A stretch of DNA of 22,228 nucleotides from Bacteroidota bacterium. GTDB taxonomy: Bacteria; Spirochaetota; Spirochaetia; JABMQR01. Location: NCBI GenBank assembly GCA_013202335.1, contig JABMQR010000089.1, positions 1-22,228 of the forward strand, given 5' to 3'. Each line of letters opens with the position of its first letter. The stretch's first letter is position 1. Below the pieces are notes generated by a model. That model did not search any database. It worked only from the letters and a program-made list of their open reading frames with translations, and had not been told where the DNA came from. Below, piece by piece: positions 1-7,820 of this stretch. The position numbers were made by a program, and so were the translations under genes.

Positions 1-81
1 AATCGCCAGACAAGGGTTGACTGGCAATTCACAACAAAGGATGCAAGGGTAAAACTTAAACGTCTATATCCGAAGCTTTAA
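1..81 (+). CDS. IS630-like transposase, C-terminal end only (partial)
   Basis: The first 26 codons of the window read open to a TAA stop at 79-81 and end with the peptide DWQFTTKDARVKLKRLYPKL. An ending of the type 'WxFTT-x-DAR-x-KL-x-x-LYP' is what I recall for the C-terminus of IS630-family DDE transposases, which integrate at TA dinucleotides. The catalytic domain lies outside the window, so intactness cannot be judged. It sits just upstream of a second broken transposase gene, which marks this edge as a mobile-element scar. The family call rests on memory of the motif alone. The hairpin-like match between bases 1-9 and 22-30 lies inside this coding end. Confidence 0.5.
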   Translation, partial: NRQTRVDWQFTTKDARVKLKRLYPKL

Positions 82-125
82 GCTGTACAGTGTACTAGGT
101 ATAATTTGCCGGGAATCTAGGATAT

Positions 126-621
126 ATGCGCAAGCCACGCCAATTAGAAGCAAATGCAAAATATCACACAATGGCCAGGGCCAACTTACAGGAAGATATT
201 TTTATTAAAGATGAAGATAAGGCAATGGTCGAGGAAATGGTCCACTTTGCAAGGGAAAAGTTTCGTTTCCATCTAAAACACCACATGGTAATGGATAATC
301 ATATCCACTTACTAATTCAACCAATTTTGCTCATTGCAATGGATTTTAAGTATAATTGCCGTACGCTATAATAAAAAATATCATAGGAAAGGACATGTCT
401 GGTATGATCGGTTTAAAAGTAAAATCGTGAAAGGATCAGCCTATTTCAGAGCATTAATCAAATATATCTCAAATAATCCGGTAAAGGCGAAACTGGCAAA
501 AGACATCTACTCTTATACGTATTCTGGTCTTTATCACCTTATGAGGAAACAATACCATATAGTCGACAAACCGGATGAGGAAATGCTGAGAATATATCCC
601 TTTTTGCCATCCGGAAACTGA
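126..621 (+). pseudogene. REP-associated tyrosine (Y1/HUH) transposase, frameshifted
   Basis: The two halves of one IS200/RAYT-type transposase lie in different frames. The first (from ATG 126) carries the N-terminal MRKPRQLEANAKYHTMAR and the HUH motif as MDNHIHLL, then runs off family sequence after 'IQP' near base 323 and stops at 371. The second resumes in the +1 frame at about 334 with QWILSIIAVRYNKKYHRKGH, then GHVWYDRFKSK and the helix LIKYISNNPVKA, whose Tyr is the likely catalytic nucleophile. The family usually has a short Ser-Leu-containing linker before MQWILS. Its absence suggests a small deletion plus frame change near 324-334. Intact members are single-strand transposases that act on REP hairpins. 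With HUH and Tyr in separate frames, this copy should be inactive. An AGGA precedes the ATG at 126. Confidence 0.85.
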
Positions 622-973
622 CTTTTCTTCCAATTTTAATATCTCATAAACTGCCTGTGGTCAGATCTGTTCTGAATTTGTTTTAAAGAGACTTTTTGCT
701 GCAAGTTTTGATTAATATCTAGTAAAATTCTGTATGGATTCACACAATAAACTGATAGAAATAAATTCCTCATATATACCTGGTCACTTTTCCATGCTTC
801 ATACCAACAAATAATCAATATATTTATTACTTTCTGAGCAAACAGCCTTTTCGATGCAATCCGTGCATTTTTTATATAGCCTCCGTCCCTATTTTTTGGA
901 CTGTGATACCTATCACAGATAAGTATAGGTTTTACTGATAGTTTATGAAATATCCAAAATTTCCGGAGGGAAA
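622..973. other. Gene-poor leader between transposase remnant and permease operon
   Basis: About 350 bases with no coding sequence that I recognise on either strand. A 114-codon open frame on the minus strand has no recognisable motif, no good ribosome binding site, and overlaps the palindrome and start of the next gene, so I regard it as chance. The only structured element is the palindrome at 901-918. A strong ribosome binding site (GGAGGG) lies at 963-968, just before the ATG at 974. Confidence 0.5.
901..918. promoter_or_regulatory. Perfect CRP/FNR-type palindrome upstream of the permease operon
   Basis: CTGTGATA-CC-TATCACAG is a perfect 8+2+8 inverted repeat. It contains TGTGA-N6-TCACA, the classical Crp-family target, and resembles the FNR-type GTGAT-N4-ATCAC form. 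It lies 55 bases before the start of the first permease gene. The last gene of this operon encodes a Crp/Fnr protein whose recognition helix (SSREAVSR) has the Arg-Glu-x3-Arg pattern that CRP uses for TGTGA. Autoregulation is therefore the simplest reading. A TTGGAC hexamer at 896-901 touches its left edge, but I find no convincing -10 at normal spacing. Confidence 0.75.
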
Positions 974-1450
974 ATGACAACGATAATAATAATTATACTT
1001 GCTATAGGATTACTTCTGTTCTCAGTAATAAAAAGTAAAAAGAAGACCAAAGAGAGCCTCCTGGTTGCAAAAAAACTATTTCTTAATACATTTGCTGAAG
1101 TTGCTGGTGTTATGGCTCTTGTCGGATTAGTGTTGGCTTTTCTGCCTCCTGATCTTATCAAGCAGTTGTTGGGCGGTCCAAGTAAAATGTTGAGTACCAT
1201 TTTTGGGGCACTGATTGGAACTATTACCATAATGCCGGCCTTTATTGCTTTCCCTTTGGCAAAATCGCTCTATGAAAGCGGTGCGCACCTTGTGACCATT
1301 GCTGCATTTCTGACAACCTTAACCATGGTTGGTGTAGCAACATATCCTATTGAAGTTAGGCATTTCGGGAAAAGATTCACCCTTGCAAGAAACGGAATTA
1401 GCTTTGGTATGGCCCTGGTGATTGCATTAGGAATGGGGGTGCTGTTATGA
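974..1450 (+). CDS. YraQ/ArsP_1-like permease, half 1
   Basis: A 158-residue, strongly hydrophobic protein with an N-terminal membrane segment (residues 3-19), a short Lys-rich loop, and three or four further helices. The segment around residues 78-140, with Pro88, AFP at 92-94 and KRFTLAR at 133-139, matches the YraQ/DUF318 (ArsP_1, Pfam 03773) permease fold. It aligns with the equivalent part of the next gene (GPIYAAFP, LRFTLTR). The two genes are thus homologous halves of what is normally one protein of about 320 residues, and presumably pair in the membrane. Members have been linked to efflux of organoarsenicals or metals; the substrate here is unknown. The GGAGGG at 963-968 supports ATG 974. 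Its stop overlaps the next start by 4 bases (ATGA). It has no Cys. Confidence 0.75.
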   Translation: MTTIIIIILAIGLLLFSVIKSKKKTKESLLVAKKLFLNTFAEVAGVMALVGLVLAFLPPDLIKQLLGGPSKMLSTIFGALIGTITIMPAFIAFPLAKSLYESGAHLVTIAAFLTTLTMVGVATYPIEVRHFGKRFTLARNGISFGMALVIALGMGVLL

Positions 1451-2151
1451 AATTGGTGTTAAAAAAATATAAACTCATCCTGATAGCGATTGTCCTTTAT
1501 ACAATATTTTTTATTATTAAAAAGAATATTTTCTTTTCAGCTATTAATTTGACTGGGACCTTTCTTATGGAAATGCTGCAGATTCTACCTCCTGTTTTGG
1601 TAATTTCTGCACTAATAACAGTTTGGGTCCCTTCTGAATTAATAAAAAAAGGGCTGGGAAGTAAGTCTGGAATAAGAGGAAAGCTGCTCTCTCTATTTAT
1701 AGGATCCATCTCTGCAGGACCTATTTATGCTGCATTCCCAGCGGCAATTGTTCTGTTTAAAAAAGGTACGAGTGTTGCAAATTTGGTTATTATCCTCAGT
1801 TCCTGGGCAGTTATTAAAATCCCGATGCTTTTTGTAGAAGCTGGTTTTCTCGGATTGAGATTTACATTAACAAGAGTTTCCTTAACAATTCCGGCAATAC
1901 TTTTTATGGGGTTTCTTGTTGAAAAAATGGTAAAGAGGGAACACATAGGAGAGGAAATACAAACACACTCCAAATCAGTTAAGGATATTCTAACCGGACT
2001 CCCTAATTTGAATTGCGGAGTTTGCGACTGCAGTGATTGCAGTTTGTTTGCTAAAGAAGTATTGCTGGGGAATAAAACAATGAATCATTGTATAGTATTG
2101 CAGAAACAAAAAAGTAAGATGGAGGTTGCCAGTGCGGAAACAACAAATTAG
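1447..2151 (+). CDS. YraQ/ArsP_1-like permease, half 2, fused to an RnfB-type [4Fe-4S] domain
   Basis: A 234-residue membrane protein. Residues 1-160 form the second permease half: an N-terminal helix, SAGPIYAAFP at 89-98, and LRFTLTR at 137-143. A basic linker follows, then a soluble tail of about 45 residues with LPNLNCGVCDCSDC. Its cysteines at 190, 193, 198 and 215 fit C-x2-C-x4-C-x16-C, the pattern of the Fe-S domain (Pfam 04060) of RnfB and the corrinoid Fe-S protein. An extra Cys sits at 195. These are the only cysteines in the protein, so the tail is a discrete cofactor domain, probably cytoplasmic and facing the polyferredoxin encoded next. Translation is coupled to half 1 by the ATGA overlap. 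Fusion of a permease with a low-potential Fe-S domain suggests redox-driven or redox-gated transport, which is inference. Confidence 0.8.
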   Translation: MKLVLKKYKLILIAIVLYTIFFIIKKNIFFSAINLTGTFLMEMLQILPPVLVISALITVWVPSELIKKGLGSKSGIRGKLLSLFIGSISAGPIYAAFPAAIVLFKKGTSVANLVIILSSWAVIKIPMLFVEAGFLGLRFTLTRVSLTIPAILFMGFLVEKMVKREHIGEEIQTHSKSVKDILTGLPNLNCGVCDCSDCSLFAKEVLLGNKTMNHCIVLQKQKSKMEVASAETTN

Positions 2152-2776
2152 TAAGGATATTCTGAGGATTTTTTCCGAAATAGTATTTCTAGTTCTCGTA
2201 GTTATCCTGTTGCTAAATGGGAAACTCCAGTTTTGGCTTGGGATTTTTGTGATTGGTATTATCGTTTCATTTTTTATGGGAAGGTTTTTCTGCGGTTGGA
2301 TTTGCCCAATGGGAACCCTGTTTCGACCGATTGGATTGATCTATAATAAACTTGGTATAAGACGAATGAATACTCCTGAGTTTATGAAAAGTCCCTGGGT
2401 ACGGATCATTGTTCTTTTCCTCTTTGCTGGTGTAATGATCTTGACACGGATATTTCATATTAAAGTGAATTTTTTGCTTATTATGATAATTATCTCTGTA
2501 GCAATAACTCTGTTTTTTTCTGAGGATATGTGGCATCATCATCTATGCCCATTTGGTACAATATTATCAATTTCATCAAGAGTTTCGGGAAGAGGAATAA
2601 TAATTGATGAAGATGCCTGTATAGCCTGTGGGAAATGCCAGAAAGTGTGTCCTTCGCAGTCAATTTTGACTCTGGAGACAAAAAAAAGAGCCAATAAGTT
2701 GAATGAATGCCTTATGTGCTATAAGTGTCAGGATGTCTGTCCTGTTAATGCATGCACCTATCGGAAGAAACTATGA
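2132..2776 (+). CDS. NapH-like membrane polyferredoxin
   Basis: A 214-residue protein with four hydrophobic segments and cysteine motifs typical of NapH/MauN/YccM-type integral ferredoxins. It has GRFFCGWICPMG (Cys 54, 58) and HHHLCPFGT (Cys 139), then two cytoplasmic [4Fe-4S] motifs: CIACGKCQKVC at 163-173, and CLMCYKCQDVC at 193-203 followed by PVNAC. Such proteins pass electrons between the quinone pool or ferredoxin and a membrane partner. I chose GTG 2132 because GGAGG at 2121-2125 lies 6 bases before it. A TTG at 2126 would directly abut that site. The gene overlaps the permease by 20 bases and the Crp/Fnr gene by 4, so all four are one transcriptional unit. The likely role is electron supply to, or from, the Fe-S tail of permease half 2. 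Confidence 0.85.
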   Translation: MRKQQISKDILRIFSEIVFLVLVVILLLNGKLQFWLGIFVIGIIVSFFMGRFFCGWICPMGTLFRPIGLIYNKLGIRRMNTPEFMKSPWVRIIVLFLFAGVMILTRIFHIKVNFLLIMIIISVAITLFFSEDMWHHHLCPFGTILSISSRVSGRGIIIDEDACIACGKCQKVCPSQSILTLETKKRANKLNECLMCYKCQDVCPVNACTYRKKL

Positions 2777-3447
2777 GCGCTATGAAAACCGATTATTCTC
2801 TTCAGGATTTCCTTGTTTTTAACGATTTCAACCCGGCGTTGATAGAGTCGCTTCTAAGGCAGGGAAAAACCAGTGTATTAGAAAAAGAGAGTGTTGTTCA
2901 TACACCTATGGAAGCATGTAGATCTGTAGGATTTATTCTGAATGGATCTTTACGAATGACGAAAATTTTATCCTCCGGAAAAGAGTTTGTTATTAAGATT
3001 TTATCTGCCGGGCAGATGTTTGGTGAATTGGTATGTTTTGCCGAAAACAACTATCCCTGCTGGATCGTAACTACAGAAAATAGTACTATTTTCGAAATTC
3101 CCATAAAAACAATACTCTCCTTGTGTAAAGAGTCTGATTTTCTTCGGATATTTATGAAAGATATATCAAAAAAGTGTCTGCATTTAACAGATACCATAGA
3201 GCTTCTTTCTCTGAAGAAGGTAGATCAAAAGCTTGCATATACACTATTGTCTCTATTTGAAGGAGTAGAATCGAAACACCTTGAATTGGATACAACAATA
3301 ACAGAACTGGCTAATCAGATTGGAAGTTCACGGGAAGCAGTTTCGAGATCATTTACAGAATTGGAATCTCATAAATGTATAAAGCGGGATGGAACAAAAA
3401 TACTGCTGCTTAATCGTGGAAAATTGGAGGATATTTTAACAGGGTAA
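2773..3447 (+). CDS. Crp/Fnr-family transcriptional regulator
   Basis: A 224-residue regulator. It has a cyclic-nucleotide-type beta barrel (about 20-125, with GSLRMTKILSSGKEF and GQMFGEL), a dimerisation helix, and a C-terminal winged helix (about 150-220). The recognition helix is SSREAVSR at 185-192. Its Arg-Glu-x3-Arg spacing equals that of E. coli CRP, and its Glu-x2-Ser-Arg equals FNR, so a TGTGA/TGAT-type target is expected. Such a target exists at 901-918. Cysteines occur at 49, 88, 96, 118, 135 and 202, but the N-terminal Cys cluster of FNR is absent, so the effector is unknown. ATG 2773 is preferred over ATG 2752: it has GGAAG five bases upstream and overlaps the previous stop as ATGA. 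Confidence 0.85.
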   Translation: MSAMKTDYSLQDFLVFNDFNPALIESLLRQGKTSVLEKESVVHTPMEACRSVGFILNGSLRMTKILSSGKEFVIKILSAGQMFGELVCFAENNYPCWIVTTENSTIFEIPIKTILSLCKESDFLRIFMKDISKKCLHLTDTIELLSLKKVDQKLAYTLLSLFEGVESKHLELDTTITELANQIGSSREAVSRSFTELESHKCIKRDGTKILLLNRGKLEDILTG

Positions 3448-3457
3448 ATCAACTTTT

Positions 3458-4285
3458 TTATCCTTTATCCTCCGTCCCCTTATAAGAAGAGAAGAACACT
3501 TCACCTGGAATCTCCGGACTCTCACCAATAGGAGTAACCTTCATAATAGAAACCATTGAAGAGTCATAGTTGATGCCTGCCTGAACCATTCTTGATGCTT
3601 TTTCGGGATTTCGGGTCTCTATGGCTTTAACATACAAATTTATAAATGTTTTTTCCAAATCGATCATTTTTAGTAAGGATTCTTCAACATCGGATACCGT
3701 ACGCCATTTTCGAAGATCGATCAGAACATCACCCAAAAGCATGATAAGTTTATTATGAGTACTTTCAAAAATAGATCTCATATAATTGACAAAGACTGTT
3801 CTTGATTTTTTCTGCAGTTCCAGCAATTGATTCTCATCAACAAACTCTTCCTGATTTATCATCTCTTCATAAGATTTTAAATATTTATCTGCAGAACTTT
3901 TGATACTCTGAATCTCATTATCTGTTGCTTCAGTAGAGGCGAGTGCAATTATTTGCGGTAATAGAAGCTGCTCAAACTGTTCAACATCCCAGGCGCTGGC
4001 GTTATCACGTCTCAGGCTTGTCAGGAGTGCGTCGGTAAAGGCTTCAGTTTGAGAAAAAGAGACGAACATGCCTTTACCGTGTTTCACATCAATGAGCCCC
4101 TGGGCTTTGAGCATTCTCATAGCATCACGGATAACAGCACGGCTTACGCCAAATTCTTTCTCTAATTCAGGCTCCGTGGGTAGAGCTTCCCCACCTTGCA
4201 TCTCTCCATGCAAAATAGCCTCTTTGATGGTTTTTGCTACTTTTTCAGGAAGTGTTTCCCGTTTACCAATACTATTGAAACTCAT
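3458..4285 (-). CDS. GntR-family regulator with FCD/FadR-like effector domain
   Basis: 275 residues. The N-terminal winged helix (about 12-78) is typical GntR: LPEKVAKTIKEAILHGEMQG, LPTEPELEKEFGVSRAVIRD, then GLIDVKHGKGMFV. The remainder is all-alpha, as in FCD domains. I do not see the usual Asp/His metal ligands, which makes it more FadR-like than a typical metal-binding FCD protein. Its start codon overlaps the stop of the upstream MFS gene (ATGA), so the two are co-translated. A perfect palindrome in the MFS promoter is the obvious autoregulatory operator. The divergent acyl-CoA synthetase suggests an acyl or carboxylate effector, but that is speculation. Its end lies 10 bases from the convergent Crp/Fnr gene. 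Confidence 0.85.
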   Translation of the reverse strand: MSFNSIGKRETLPEKVAKTIKEAILHGEMQGGEALPTEPELEKEFGVSRAVIRDAMRMLKAQGLIDVKHGKGMFVSFSQTEAFTDALLTSLRRDNASAWDVEQFEQLLLPQIIALASTEATDNEIQSIKSSADKYLKSYEEMINQEEFVDENQLLELQKKSRTVFVNYMRSIFESTHNKLIMLLGDVLIDLRKWRTVSDVEESLLKMIDLEKTFINLYVKAIETRNPEKASRMVQAGINYDSSMVSIMKVTPIGESPEIPGEVFFSSYKGTEDKG

Positions 4286-5568
4286 TCGTTTACCTCTCTT
4301 TCAGCAGCTAAATCCAGAGAAACCTTTTTGCGTGCTGCAATGGGGATGCCTAAGTATAGCAGAGCTGAAGCTGCAATAACAATCGATGCGATAATCCATG
4401 CAGATCGAATAGAGTAGGTTTGAGCAAGGAAGCCCAGAAATATGGATCCGATTATTCCACCTGCCTGCATAAACAGGGAAGAGAAGGAGATGAGTGTCGA
4501 TCTTTTTTCGGAGGTTACCTCTTTGTTGAAAATTGCGCTTTCCGGAGATCCATGGACTCCATTGAACATAAACAGTGAGAAGTAGAAGATTGAGAATAGT
4601 AGGATGCCGCTCTGCAGGGCAAGCATGAAATAGAGGATTCCCATGATAAGTCGTGACAGAAATAGGACAATAGGGTAGTTGTCTTTAAAAAAACGGCAGA
4701 GGGGTGTTGCCAAAACATTTCCCAGGCTTGCAGCGAGAAAGTACCCAAAGGTCAGCAGGCCGAAAATCCAGCTGCCGGTTGAGCTGCTGATAATACTTTT
4801 TACCTGCGGCTGCCATAGCTGTTCCAGACCAGATATGGAAAATCCCCATGCAAAACCAGTCAGTAGCAGTATCAGAATTACCGGGTGTTTTAACCCATAT
4901 TCTATCGATGTTCGCAGGACTTCCGGTATTTTTCTTATTCCGGCAGCAATTGTGTTATGCTCACCGGTTTTTTTCTCTTCCTTAACCAATAAAAGTGTAG
5001 AGATAAATTGGATGCCGATTGCCAGAGTAAAGCCAATATAATTCGCTGAATAGAGACTGTGTAAGAAGGAGGCTTCAGTCACTTTGCCGAGAGTCATTGG
5101 AAGGAATCCTCCCAGGAGAGAACCGATACCTAAAGCCAGTGGAACAAAGATACCAATTTTTGCCATCTCCTTCTGAAGATTTATATCAGGGTCGATTTTG
5201 TAAAATTCATCAATGAAATGTGCATCCATTGTCCCTGATGAGAGAGATCTTGAGGCTCCGTGAAGTACGAAGCAGAGAAGAATCCCGGCGAAGCTGTTGA
5301 TAAATAACAATGCAATACTTCCAATTGCTTGTAAAAACAGTGCAAAAAGATAGACTTTTTTTCTTCCTATGGAATCGGCAAGACCGCCGGTAGGGAGCTC
5401 AAGAAGTACTGTCGCGGCTGAATATACCGCAAAAGAGATGCCTACCTGAAAAAGGGTTAAGCCTTTTTCTATTAGATATAGGGTCATAACAGGAATGATT
5501 ATTCCTATAGTGAACCAATGAAAGCTTAGGTTGAAGCTTGCCAGTATTGATAATTTTTTCTTATTCAT
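4282..5568 (-). CDS. MFS transporter
   Basis: 428 residues with about 12 membrane helices. The loop after helix 2 has GGLADSIGRKK (61-71), the motif A of major facilitator transporters. A long central loop with EEKKTGEH separates the two six-helix halves, and a short charged C-terminal tail follows. This fits the drug/sugar efflux-type MFS group; the substrate is not evident. The start has AGGAGT a few bases upstream on the minus strand. It is the first gene of a two-gene operon with the GntR regulator, an arrangement typical of inducible transporters that respond to their own substrate. Confidence 0.85.
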   Translation of the reverse strand: MNKKKLSILASFNLSFHWFTIGIIIPVMTLYLIEKGLTLFQVGISFAVYSAATVLLELPTGGLADSIGRKKVYLFALFLQAIGSIALLFINSFAGILLCFVLHGASRSLSSGTMDAHFIDEFYKIDPDINLQKEMAKIGIFVPLALGIGSLLGGFLPMTLGKVTEASFLHSLYSANYIGFTLAIGIQFISTLLLVKEEKKTGEHNTIAAGIRKIPEVLRTSIEYGLKHPVILILLLTGFAWGFSISGLEQLWQPQVKSIISSSTGSWIFGLLTFGYFLAASLGNVLATPLCRFFKDNYPIVLFLSRLIMGILYFMLALQSGILLFSIFYFSLFMFNGVHGSPESAIFNKEVTSEKRSTLISFSSLFMQAGGIIGSIFLGFLAQTYSIRSAWIIASIVIAASALLYLGIPIAARKKVSLDLAAEREVNE

Positions 5569-5609
5569 TATGGACTCCTTTTTTTGGGCTCCCTCTAAAC
5601 ATCATGTCA

Positions 5610-5625
5610 TCATATGACCATATGA
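5610..5625. promoter_or_regulatory. Palindromic operator, probably for the GntR regulator
   Basis: TCATATG-AC-CATATGA is a perfect 7+2+7 inverted repeat. It starts 4 bases downstream of the predicted -10 of the minus-strand MFS-GntR promoter, covering the expected transcription start. GntR-family dimers bind short palindromes of this size. No other candidate regulator is encoded next to it. Confidence 0.6.
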
Positions 5626-5628
5626 ATA

Positions 5629-5657
5629 AATATAGCGTAATAAATTTTATTTATCAA
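5629..5657 (-). promoter_or_regulatory. Sigma-70-type promoter of the MFS-GntR operon
   Basis: On the minus strand TTGATA (bases 5657-5652) is followed by a 17-base spacer and TATATT (5634-5629). Both hexamers are close to consensus and the spacing is ideal. The transcript would start at about 5622, inside the palindrome at 5610-5625, so a bound repressor would block initiation. Confidence 0.65.
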
Positions 5658-5835
5658 TGTTAATCTGGAGTGATTTATGAAAAATCTGAAAATCATCAAA
5701 AAAGAAAAAGATGGTCAATAAACTAAAAAAACCATACATTTAGTTTAGTGTATTCTTGTTCTATTTGTGATATCTTGAATTATAGATGATAAGAATTGAG
5801 ATGAAATATAAATTCTTAGGGTGTGCTTAAAGCCG

Positions 5836-5852
5836 TATAATCTTACAAGCAC
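5836..5852 (+). promoter_or_regulatory. Possible promoter and inverted repeat before the acyl-CoA synthetase
   Basis: A perfect TATAAT lies at 5836-5841, 33 bases before the start codon, but its -35 region (TTCTTA) is weak. The hexamer sits between the arms GTGCTT (5823-5828) and AAGCAC (5847-5852), which could be an operator. Otherwise the roughly 300-base divergent spacer 5569-5873 holds only the MFS promoter region and A+T-rich sequence. Confidence 0.3.
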
Positions 5853-5873
5853 CTCCAGTAATGAGGAAAAAAG

Positions 5874-7820
5874 ATGAATAGTATTATAGAAATTCCTTTT
5901 ATAACGGCTGCCGCATACCCGAAAAGAGTCTCCCACCGGTCACATGAAGGAAAAGAGTTCGTTGAAAAAACCTATGCTGAATTTGTCCGGTTTATCCGGA
6001 TTCTTACAGCGGGATTTGATATGTATGGACTGAAAAAGGGTGAGCATGTTGGCTTCTTTGTAAATAACAGATATGAGTGGATATCCACTGATATAGCACT
6101 TATGACATTAGGGTGTATCTCTGTACCAAGAGGATCGGATACAGCTCCGAAAGAGGTCCAGTTCATCTTTCATCACTCAGATTCTGAATATCTCGTTCTG
6201 GAAACGACAAAACAGTTACTGGATCTCATTCCGGAATTCACGGAACAGGATTGGGAAAGGTGTAAACGAATATTTATTATTGATGAATCCATGGGAGAGG
6301 AAATTCCTGAAAATCTGAAAGATTTAGTAACCTACTATTCAGATATGGTAAATAAGGGTGAAAAAGCCTATAAGCAGGATCCTGATCTTGTAGAGAGACT
6401 TTCTGCATCAGTTTCCCCTGAAGATCTTCTTACCATTGTATATACCTCAGGAACAACTGGAAATCCAAAAGGTGTAATGCTTACACATGCAAATTTCATG
6501 CAAAATGTAGTTGCCAATACCCCGAGACTCGAAATAGATCCAAAAAAGGGTGAGACGACAGTCGTTATGCTCCCATCCTGGCACGTCTATGAACGTGCCT
6601 TCGAGTACTGTGCATTATTATCAGGCCTTACATTTGTCTACTCATCAGCTGGAAAATTTGCAGCAGATCTTGTTAGCCAGCGCCCGCAGATCCTTATATC
6701 TGTACCACGGGTATGGGAATCAATCTATCAAAAAATGATACTGGCTATTAGTAAAATGCCGGCAGTAAAACGTAATCTTGTATTTCTCTTTATTAAAATC
6801 AATCAAATGTACCTTAGCTCACAGCAGTATGTGCGGGGCTGCTATATAAGTCTGAGAAAAAGATTTTTCCTGCGAAAGGCGATTGTATGGAAGTTCCATC
6901 TGATTCGTCTCATTCTGCTTTTTCCGGGACATAAAATGGCCGGAGTCTTATTTAAACCATTCCGTGAAAAGGTTGGCGGACGGCTTAGGGGCGCAACATC
7001 AGCTGCTGGAACGCTGCCTAAGTATCTTGACGAGATATTCAATGCAATTGGCATACCGCTGGTGAATGCCTACGGAATGACGGAATGCGCACCGGGAATT
7101 CTGTCACGAACATTTGGTCGGAACACTTTTGGAACAACAGGAGTTCCTTTTGATAATACTGAAGTTGAGCTTCGCCGTGAGGATGGAACCATAACTTCGA
7201 TTGGAGAGAAAGGTGTTCTTTTCGCACGGGGTCCTCAGGTGATGCAGGGCTATTATAAGAACCCGAAGGCCACAAAAGCGGTTCTGGATGATGAAGGATG
7301 GATGAATACCGGGGATTTGGCTATTCGTTCAGAGAACGGTGAAATAATTATTGTCGGCCGGATTAAGGATACTATCGTGCTCATGGGCGGGGAAAATGTT
7401 GAACCTGAACCAATTGAGGAGAAGATGAAAGAGAGCCTCTATATCGATCATGTAGCTGTTGTAGGGCAGGACAGAAAACAGCTCTCTGCAATTATAGCCT
7501 TAAACGAGGAACGCCTCATGCAGTTGGCACAGGATTTGAAACTTGCCCCGGTTCCTGTTCTGGTTGATGGTAAATTCTCCATTGAGCATGATCGGATAAC
7601 AGAAATTCTCATGAAAGAGGTGAATGCACTTCTGACAAAAGCTCATGGATTTAGACCTTTTGAAAAAATAGCTAAAATATTACCGGTAAAAAATGATTTC
7701 TCCATAGGAAAAGAGCTTACGCAGACACTGAAGATCAAACGCCAATATATTTCTGAACGGTTCAAAGAACTTATAGACCGGCTGCAGAACGATGATCAAA
7801 ATAGAAGGAATAAACGTTGA
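5874..7820 (+). CDS. Long-chain acyl-CoA synthetase (AMP-forming)
   Basis: A 648-residue ANL-superfamily ligase that activates a fatty acid with ATP through an acyl-AMP to acyl-CoA. Visible motifs are the phosphate-binding loop YTSGTTGNPKGVML (190-203), the adenine-site motif YGMTE (400-404), the ribose-binding TGD (479-481), the hinge GRIKDT (495-500) followed by GENVEP, and a C-terminal lysine-rich segment (ELTQTLKIKRQ) that holds the expected catalytic Lys. The insertion of about 60 residues between 300 and 360, rich in aromatic and basic residues, fits the long-chain (FadD15/FACS) subgroup, which associates with membranes. A GAGGAAAA site precedes ATG 5874. Its stop overlaps the next start by one base. 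It is divergent from the MFS-GntR operon. Confidence 0.9.
   Translation: MNSIIEIPFITAAAYPKRVSHRSHEGKEFVEKTYAEFVRFIRILTAGFDMYGLKKGEHVGFFVNNRYEWISTDIALMTLGCISVPRGSDTAPKEVQFIFHHSDSEYLVLETTKQLLDLIPEFTEQDWERCKRIFIIDESMGEEIPENLKDLVTYYSDMVNKGEKAYKQDPDLVERLSASVSPEDLLTIVYTSGTTGNPKGVMLTHANFMQNVVANTPRLEIDPKKGETTVVMLPSWHVYERAFEYCALLSGLTFVYSSAGKFAADLVSQRPQILISVPRVWESIYQKMILAISKMPAVKRNLVFLFIKINQMYLSSQQYVRGCYISLRKRFFLRKAIVWKFHLIRLILLFPGHKMAGVLFKPFREKVGGRLRGATSAAGTLPKYLDEIFNAIGIPLVNAYGMTECAPGILSRTFGRNTFGTTGVPFDNTEVELRREDGTITSIGEKGVLFARGPQVMQGYYKNPKATKAVLDDEGWMNTGDLAIRSENGEIIIVGRIKDTIVLMGGENVEPEPIEEKMKESLYIDHVAVVGQDRKQLSAIIALNEERLMQLAQDLKLAPVPVLVDGKFSIEHDRITEILMKEVNALLTKAHGFRPFEKIAKILPVKNDFSIGKELTQTLKIKRQYISERFKELIDRLQNDDQNRRNKR

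Noticed and set aside
1..30. REP-like hairpin AATCGCCAG...CTGGCAATT
   Set aside because: It has one mismatch and a 12-base loop, and lies inside the coding end of a transposase, so coding explains it.
636..980. Open frame of 114 codons on the minus strand
   Set aside because: No motif, no good ribosome site, and it overlaps the palindrome and the start of the permease operon.
3426..3473. GGAGGATA/TATCCTCC inverted repeat as a bidirectional terminator between convergent operons
   Set aside because: The loop is 32 bases, the arms lie in coding sequence of both genes, and no proper T-run follows either arm.
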